A stretch of 15,978 nucleotides of DNA from an uncultured Clostridia bacterium (GTDB lineage Bacteria > Bacillota > Clostridia > Oscillospirales > Oscillospiraceae): the NCBI GenBank assembly GCA_937907715.1, contig CALERM010000121.1, positions 1-15,978 on the forward strand, read 5' to 3'. Positions 12,114 to 15,978 of this stretch are shown piece by piece. A program made the translations under genes and the position numbers. The first letter of the stretch is position 1. Each line of letters begins with the position of its first letter. A model generated the notes under the pieces. It ran no database searches and had not been told where the DNA came from. It worked only from the letters and a program-made list of their open reading frames with translations.

Positions 12114-14719
12114 TTCGCCTCATACCAGCTTGCGCCGCTCTTTGCCTCGGCAAGCAGCGGCACGGAGAGCTGCGTCACCTGCTCCATCTGCTCGGTCAGA
12201 AGCTTTGTAACCTGCTCACGCTCTTCGATGGGGCACTCGACGATCAGCTCGTCATGGACCTGCAAAACAAGCCGCGCTTTGAGCTTCTGCTCGCGCAGCG
12301 CGCGATCGACATGCAGCATCGCAAGCTTGATGATGTCCGCCGCCGTACCCTGAATGGGCGTATTGAGCGCGACGCGCTCTCCGAACGAGCGGATGTTAAA
12401 GTTGCTGCTCTTGAGCTCCGGAAGATTCCGGCGTCTGCCGAACAGCGTCGTGACAAAACCGTCCTGCTTTGCTTTTGCAACGATATCCTTCATATATGCG
12501 CGCACGCCCGCGTAATTCTCCAGATACCGGTCGATATATGCCTTCGCTTCCTTGCGCGTCACGCCGATGTCCTCTGCCAGCGAGAACTCTGAGATGCCAT
12601 AGACAATGCCGAAGTTGACCGCCTTCGCATGGCGGCGCATCAGCGGCGTCACGTCCTCCGGCGCGACATGGAACACCTGCGCGGCCGTCGCCGTGTGGAT
12701 ATCCATACCGGAGGTAAACGCCTGCTGCATGTGCCGGTCCTGCGCAATATGCGCCAGAACACGCAGCTCAATCTGGCTGTAGTCGGCGTCGACAAACACG
12801 CAGCCGTCCTGCGGCACAAACATTTTCCGGATTTCGCTCCCCAGTTCGGTACGAACCGGAATATTCTGCAGGTTCGGCTCTGTCGACGAAAGGCGCCCCG
12901 TCGCTGTGACCATGTTCTGGAACGTCGTATGAATCCTGCCGTCGCTTGAGATTTCCTTGACCAGCCCGTCGGCATAGGTCGATTTCAGCTTCGTGAGCGT
13001 CCGGTAGTCCAGAATCGCCTCGATGATCGGGTGCCGGTTTTTGAGCTTTTCCAGCACCTCGGCGTTCGTGGAGTAGCCGCTTTTCGTCTTCTTGACTGGC
13101 GGCAGCTCCAGCTTTTCAAAGAGAATTTCGCCCAGCTGCTTGGGGGAGTTGATATTGAATTCCTGCCCGGCGTAGCGGAAGATTTCCTCCTGATCGCGTT
13201 CGATTCCGCCGGTCAGCATGTTGCCGAACGCGACAAGCGCCATCTGATCGACCAGAACCCCCCGCGTCTCCATGCGTGCCAGACACAGGCAGAGTGGAAG
13301 CTCGATCTCGTAATAGAGCTTTTCCATACCGGCTTGCCTGATTCTGCCGGGCAGCACCTCATAGAGCGCTGCGACTGCCGCCGCCTGCGCCCGAAGCGCA
13401 GCCTCCCGCGCCGCTTCTTCTCCCACCTGCTGCGCGTCCGCATAGCCGATCTGCGCGCCGCAGTACTGCGAGAACACGTCGTCGAGCTGATACTTGCCCC
13501 GCGTCGCATCCAGATCATACGCCGCCAGCGCCGTATCGAAGATAAAGCCGTCGGCTGGAAGTCCTCTTTCGAGCAGCGCGCGCATCAGCGGCTTGCAGTC
13601 GTGGGTGACCTTCTTGACCGACACGCCGAAAAGAGTCAACATAAAATCTTTATCCTGCACCGCATCCCCGGAGAACAGATAGCCCGTATCGTCTGTATCG
13701 ACCGCAATTGCGGATAGATCCGACTCGGCAATCAAGTGAACGTAATGCTCTTTTGTGAGCTTTGCCGCAATCTCCTGCGCTTGTCGCGCGTCCGTCACAG
13801 TTTCGCATGTGATGACCACATCAACCGTCTCGCGCGGCGCTGGTTTTTCCTGCGGTGCATGCAGGTTGTACCGACCCATCAGACGTGTGAATTCCAGCCT
13901 GTGAAACAGCGCGTACAGCGCGTCGTTGTCTACCTGCCGCACCAGATTGCGCGCCGGAACAAAGTCCACCGGCGCGTTTTTCCGGATGGACGCGAGGTCA
14001 TAAGACAGGTATGCCTGCTCGCGGTCTTTTTCGAGCTTCTTTCGCACGGATTCCTTGATTTCCGGCAGATGCTCATAGATGCCGTCCAACGTGCCGTAGG
14101 CGATCAAAAGCTGTGTCGCCGTCTTGGGTCCGACGCCGCTAACTCCCGGAATGTTGTCTGAGCTGTCTCCCATGAGGCTCTTGAGATCGACCAGCCTCGC
14201 GGGCTCAAAGCCGTATTCCGCGCGGAACACATCGGGGGTATAGTTGGTCGTGATGGTCTGACCTGCTTTTGTCGTCACCAGCTTCACCGTCACGCGCTCG
14301 TCTACCAGCTGTAAGGAGTCCCGGTCTCCCGTGACAATCACACAGTCGTCGCCTGCTTTTGCGCAGATTTCTCCCACAGTACCCAGAATGTCGTCTGCTT
14401 CCCAGCCCTCACATTCATAAATGGGAATGTTCATCGCGCCGAGGACCTCTTTCATCAGCGGCATCTGCATCGCCAGCTCCTCCGGCATCGGGTGGCGCGT
14501 CGCTTTGTAGCCGTCGTAAGCCTTGTGGCGGAAGGTGGGGGCTTTGAGGTCGAACGCCACGCAAAGCGCGTCCGGCTGCTCGTCGGCGCGCAGGCGCTCG
14601 AGAATATTCAAAAACCCGTAAATTGCGTTCGTATAGACGCCGTCTTTTGTGCTGAGCAGACGCACGCCGTAGAACGCGCGGTTGATGATGCTATTGCCGT
14701 CTAAAATCATCAGCTTCAT
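12110..14719 (-). CDS. polA: DNA polymerase I
   Basis: 869 residues. The N-terminal 5' nuclease domain (about 1-290) has GWEADDILG (105-113), VTGDRDSLQLV (129-139) and GDSSDNIPGVSGVGPKTA (184-201). A middle 3'-5' exonuclease-like domain (about 300-455) lacks the DxE motif: HLIAESD (328-334) replaces the expected FDTET, so proofreading is probably lost, as in other Gram-positive Pol I. The polymerase domain has motif A DADYSQIELR (644-653), motif B RRHAKAVNFGIVYG (695-708) and motif C VHDE (821-824), all intact. Roles: Okazaki fragment processing and repair gap filling. AAAGGAG lies 7 nt before the ATG. First gene of polA-rimI-tsaD. Confidence 0.97.
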   Translation of the reverse strand: MKLMILDGNSIINRAFYGVRLLSTKDGVYTNAIYGFLNILERLRADEQPDALCVAFDLKAPTFRHKAYDGYKATRHPMPEELAMQMPLMKEVLGAMNIPIYECEGWEADDILGTVGEICAKAGDDCVIVTGDRDSLQLVDERVTVKLVTTKAGQTITTNYTPDVFRAEYGFEPARLVDLKSLMGDSSDNIPGVSGVGPKTATQLLIAYGTLDGIYEHLPEIKESVRKKLEKDREQAYLSYDLASIRKNAPVDFVPARNLVRQVDNDALYALFHRLEFTRLMGRYNLHAPQEKPAPRETVDVVITCETVTDARQAQEIAAKLTKEHYVHLIAESDLSAIAVDTDDTGYLFSGDAVQDKDFMLTLFGVSVKKVTHDCKPLMRALLERGLPADGFIFDTALAAYDLDATRGKYQLDDVFSQYCGAQIGYADAQQVGEEAAREAALRAQAAAVAALYEVLPGRIRQAGMEKLYYEIELPLCLCLARMETRGVLVDQMALVAFGNMLTGGIERDQEEIFRYAGQEFNINSPKQLGEILFEKLELPPVKKTKSGYSTNAEVLEKLKNRHPIIEAILDYRTLTKLKSTYADGLVKEISSDGRIHTTFQNMVTATGRLSSTEPNLQNIPVRTELGSEIRKMFVPQDGCVFVDADYSQIELRVLAHIAQDRHMQQAFTSGMDIHTATAAQVFHVAPEDVTPLMRRHAKAVNFGIVYGISEFSLAEDIGVTRKEAKAYIDRYLENYAGVRAYMKDIVAKAKQDGFVTTLFGRRRNLPELKSSNFNIRSFGERVALNTPIQGTAADIIKLAMLHVDRALREQKLKARLVLQVHDELIVECPIEEREQVTKLLTEQMEQVTQLSVPLLAEAKSGASWYEAK

Positions 14720-14741
14720 GGAAAAGCTCCTTTTCGCTCAT

Positions 14742-14768
14742 TTGGTATGCCGTCACGCCGCATACCAA
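14742..14768 (-). promoter_or_regulatory. Perfect 9-bp inverted repeat in the polA leader
   Basis: TTGGTATGC, 9 nt, GCATACCAA. It lies just downstream of the predicted start point (near 14770) and about 15 nt before the polA Shine-Dalgarno site. It could be a repressor operator or a 5' mRNA hairpin. No U tract follows, so it is not a terminator. Confidence 0.5.
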
Positions 14769-14776
14769 TGCACTTT

Positions 14777-14805
14777 ATTTTATCACAAAATGCATCCGCT
14801 TGCAA
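14777..14805 (-). promoter_or_regulatory. Sigma-A-like promoter for polA-rimI-tsaD
   Basis: -35 TTGCAA (14800-14805), 17 bp, -10 TAAAAT (14777-14782) on the minus strand. It lies directly behind the cysS terminator and ahead of the leader inverted repeat, giving polA its own transcript with a leader of about 50 nt. Confidence 0.6.
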
Positions 14806-14811
14806 CGCGCG

Positions 14812-14844
14812 AAAAAAAAGAGCAAGCCGGTTGGTTTGCTCTTT
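14812..14844 (-). terminator. Intrinsic terminator of cysS
   Basis: A 12-bp stem, AAAGAGCAAACC / GGCTTGCTCTTT on the minus strand with one G-U type pair and a 4-nt loop, is followed by a run of eight T. It lies 13 nt past the cysS stop. Confidence 0.9.
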
Positions 14845-14857
14845 CGGGTATGCTGCA

Positions 14858-15978
14858 TTATACGCGGTTCCACTTCGCGCCGCCGGGGATATCGGTCAGC
14901 TCGATACCGGACGCCTTCAGCTCATCGCGGATGCGGTCCGCCGAAGCAAAGTCCTTCGCCTTCTTCGCTTCATACCGGGCGCGGATTTTCGCCTCGATGT
15001 CTGCATCCTGCTCACCGGTCTCGGAGATGATGTTGTAATCACCGCCGCTTTGCTTCGCGCCTGCTGCCTTTTTGCGCGCCTCGTCTGCTTTCTTGAGAAG
15101 ATCGAGGCTCAGGACCTTGTCAAAGTCGTCCAGCAGATACAGCTTCGTTGCGTCGTTCGTCTGATACTTGAGAACGTCGTAAAGCGCCGTGATACCGAGC
15201 GAGGTGTTGAGGTCGTTGCCCAGCGCCTTATTGAATTTCTCGCGCAGCGCCGCAACCGCTTGCTCGTCGATCGGCTCGTCGGAGGGCGTCAGCGCTGCGA
15301 TCTTCGCAATCAGCTTCTGATACGTGCCCATCGCGTTATCGAGGTTTTCCCACGAGAAGACGAGGTTCTTGCGGTAGTGGCTCTGCAGGCAGAACAGGCG
15401 GTATGCCAGCGGGTCATAGCCCTTCTGCTCAAGAAGTGAAACCGTCAGGAACTCGCCCTTGGATTTGGACATCTTGCCCGATGCGGTGTTCAGATGCATG
15501 ACATGCATCCAGTAGTTGCACCAATGGTGCCCGATGTAGCTCTCGGACTGGGCAATCTCGTTCGTATGGTGCGGGAAGGCGTTGTCAATACCGCCGCAGT
15601 GAATGTCGAGGTATTCGCCTAAGTACTTGAGCGAAATACCGGAGCATTCGATGTGCCAGCCCGGATAGCCCACGCCCCAGGGAGAGTCCCACTTGAGCGC
15701 CTGATCCTCAAACTTCGATTTGGTGAACCAGAGGACGAAATCGTTCTTGTTGCGCTTGTTTGTATCCTCCTCCACGCCCTCGCGCACGCCGACGGCAAGA
15801 TCCTCTTCGTTGTGATCGTTGAAGATATAATACTTTTCCAGCTTCGACGTATCAAAATACACGTTGCCGCCCGCCTGGTAGGCATAGCCCTTTTCCAGAA
15901 GCGTCGTGATGATCTTGATATACTCGTCGATGCAGCCGGTCGCGGGCTGGACGACGTCGGGGCGCTTGATGTTGAGCT
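14858..15978 (-). CDS. cysS: Cysteinyl-tRNA synthetase (5' end outside window)
   Basis: The C-terminal 373 residues are visible and open to the window edge; about 90 N-terminal residues, including HIGH and the first zinc cysteine, are missing. Recognisable are GWHIECSG (zinc-site Cys near 15645), HCGGIDNAFPHHTNEIAQSE (the HHxNE zinc/adenylate region), the KMSKS loop GKMSKSKG (about 15478-15455), and a helical anticodon-binding DALR-type domain ending in a coiled region and GAKWNRV. CysRS charges tRNA-Cys. The frame continues upstream of the first internal Met at 15862 (reading ...LLEKGYAYQAGGNVYFDT), so that Met is not the start. Terminator follows. Confidence 0.96.
   Translation of the reverse strand, partial: LNIKRPDVVQPATGCIDEYIKIITTLLEKGYAYQAGGNVYFDTSKLEKYYIFNDHNEEDLAVGVREGVEEDTNKRNKNDFVLWFTKSKFEDQALKWDSPWGVGYPGWHIECSGISLKYLGEYLDIHCGGIDNAFPHHTNEIAQSESYIGHHWCNYWMHVMHLNTASGKMSKSKGEFLTVSLLEQKGYDPLAYRLFCLQSHYRKNLVFSWENLDNAMGTYQKLIAKIAALTPSDEPIDEQAVAALREKFNKALGNDLNTSLGITALYDVLKYQTNDATKLYLLDDFDKVLSLDLLKKADEARKKAAGAKQSGGDYNIISETGEQDADIEAKIRARYEAKKAKDFASADRIRDELKASGIELTDIPGGAKWNRV

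Noticed and set aside
1..15978. CRISPR arrays, IS elements, prophage, tRNA or rRNA genes
   Set aside because: No regularly spaced repeats, transposase or phage genes, cloverleaf or rRNA-like sequence found on reading both strands.

Overview
The window looks like a piece of a GC-rich, anaerobic, endospore-forming Clostridia chromosome (Firmicutes/Bacillota). The order spoIIIAA-AH, then an Asp23-family gene, then nusB is the conserved Firmicutes arrangement and implies a sporulator. The alanine/arginine-rich, high-GC coding style would suit an Oscillospiraceae/Ruminococcaceae-type organism, but that is inference. I see no phage, IS element, CRISPR array, rRNA or tRNA.

Layout. (1) 1-5504, minus strand: the complete eight-gene spoIIIA operon, followed by yqhY (Asp23/Gls24 family) and the 5' part of nusB. 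The spo genes overlap or abut by a few bases. The yqhY-nusB end has its own sigma-A-like promoters and an internal hairpin, so it can be expressed outside sporulation. (2) 5676-8442, plus strand, divergent from spoIIIA: larE, larB and larC, the complete biosynthesis set for the nickel-pincer nucleotide (NPN) cofactor. No larA-type apoenzyme gene is in the window. LarE carries the three-cysteine signature expected of the [4Fe-4S]-dependent sulfur-transferase type, and LarC has a dense histidine segment. (3) 8448-8530: two strong hairpins between the convergent larC and xerD genes. (4) 8532-9413, minus: a XerC/XerD tyrosine recombinase with a long leader. (5) 9414-10650: two AT-rich intergenic stretches around one small four-helix membrane protein gene (TIGR04086/YrzE-like). 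They hold shared repeats, candidate promoters and a small cluster of DnaA-box-like 9-mers. (6) 10651-14719, minus: polA-rimI-tsaD, joined by ATGA overlaps, with a promoter and a perfect inverted repeat in the polA leader and a strong terminator after tsaD. (7) 14858-15978, minus: the 3' three quarters of cysS with its terminator.

Functionally, SpoIIIAA-AH form the mother-cell half of the channel between mother cell and forespore. LarB carboxylates and hydrolyses nicotinate adenine dinucleotide, LarE adds sulfur and LarC inserts nickel to make NPN for LarA-family racemases/epimerases. RimI and TsaD act on ribosomal protein S18 and on tRNA t6A respectively.

The genes are mostly conserved housekeeping or sporulation families. 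The least explained parts are the AT-rich DNA on both sides of the small membrane protein gene (9660-9900 and 10380-10600), where an identical 12-14 bp element recurs three times, and the orphan lar cofactor cluster.
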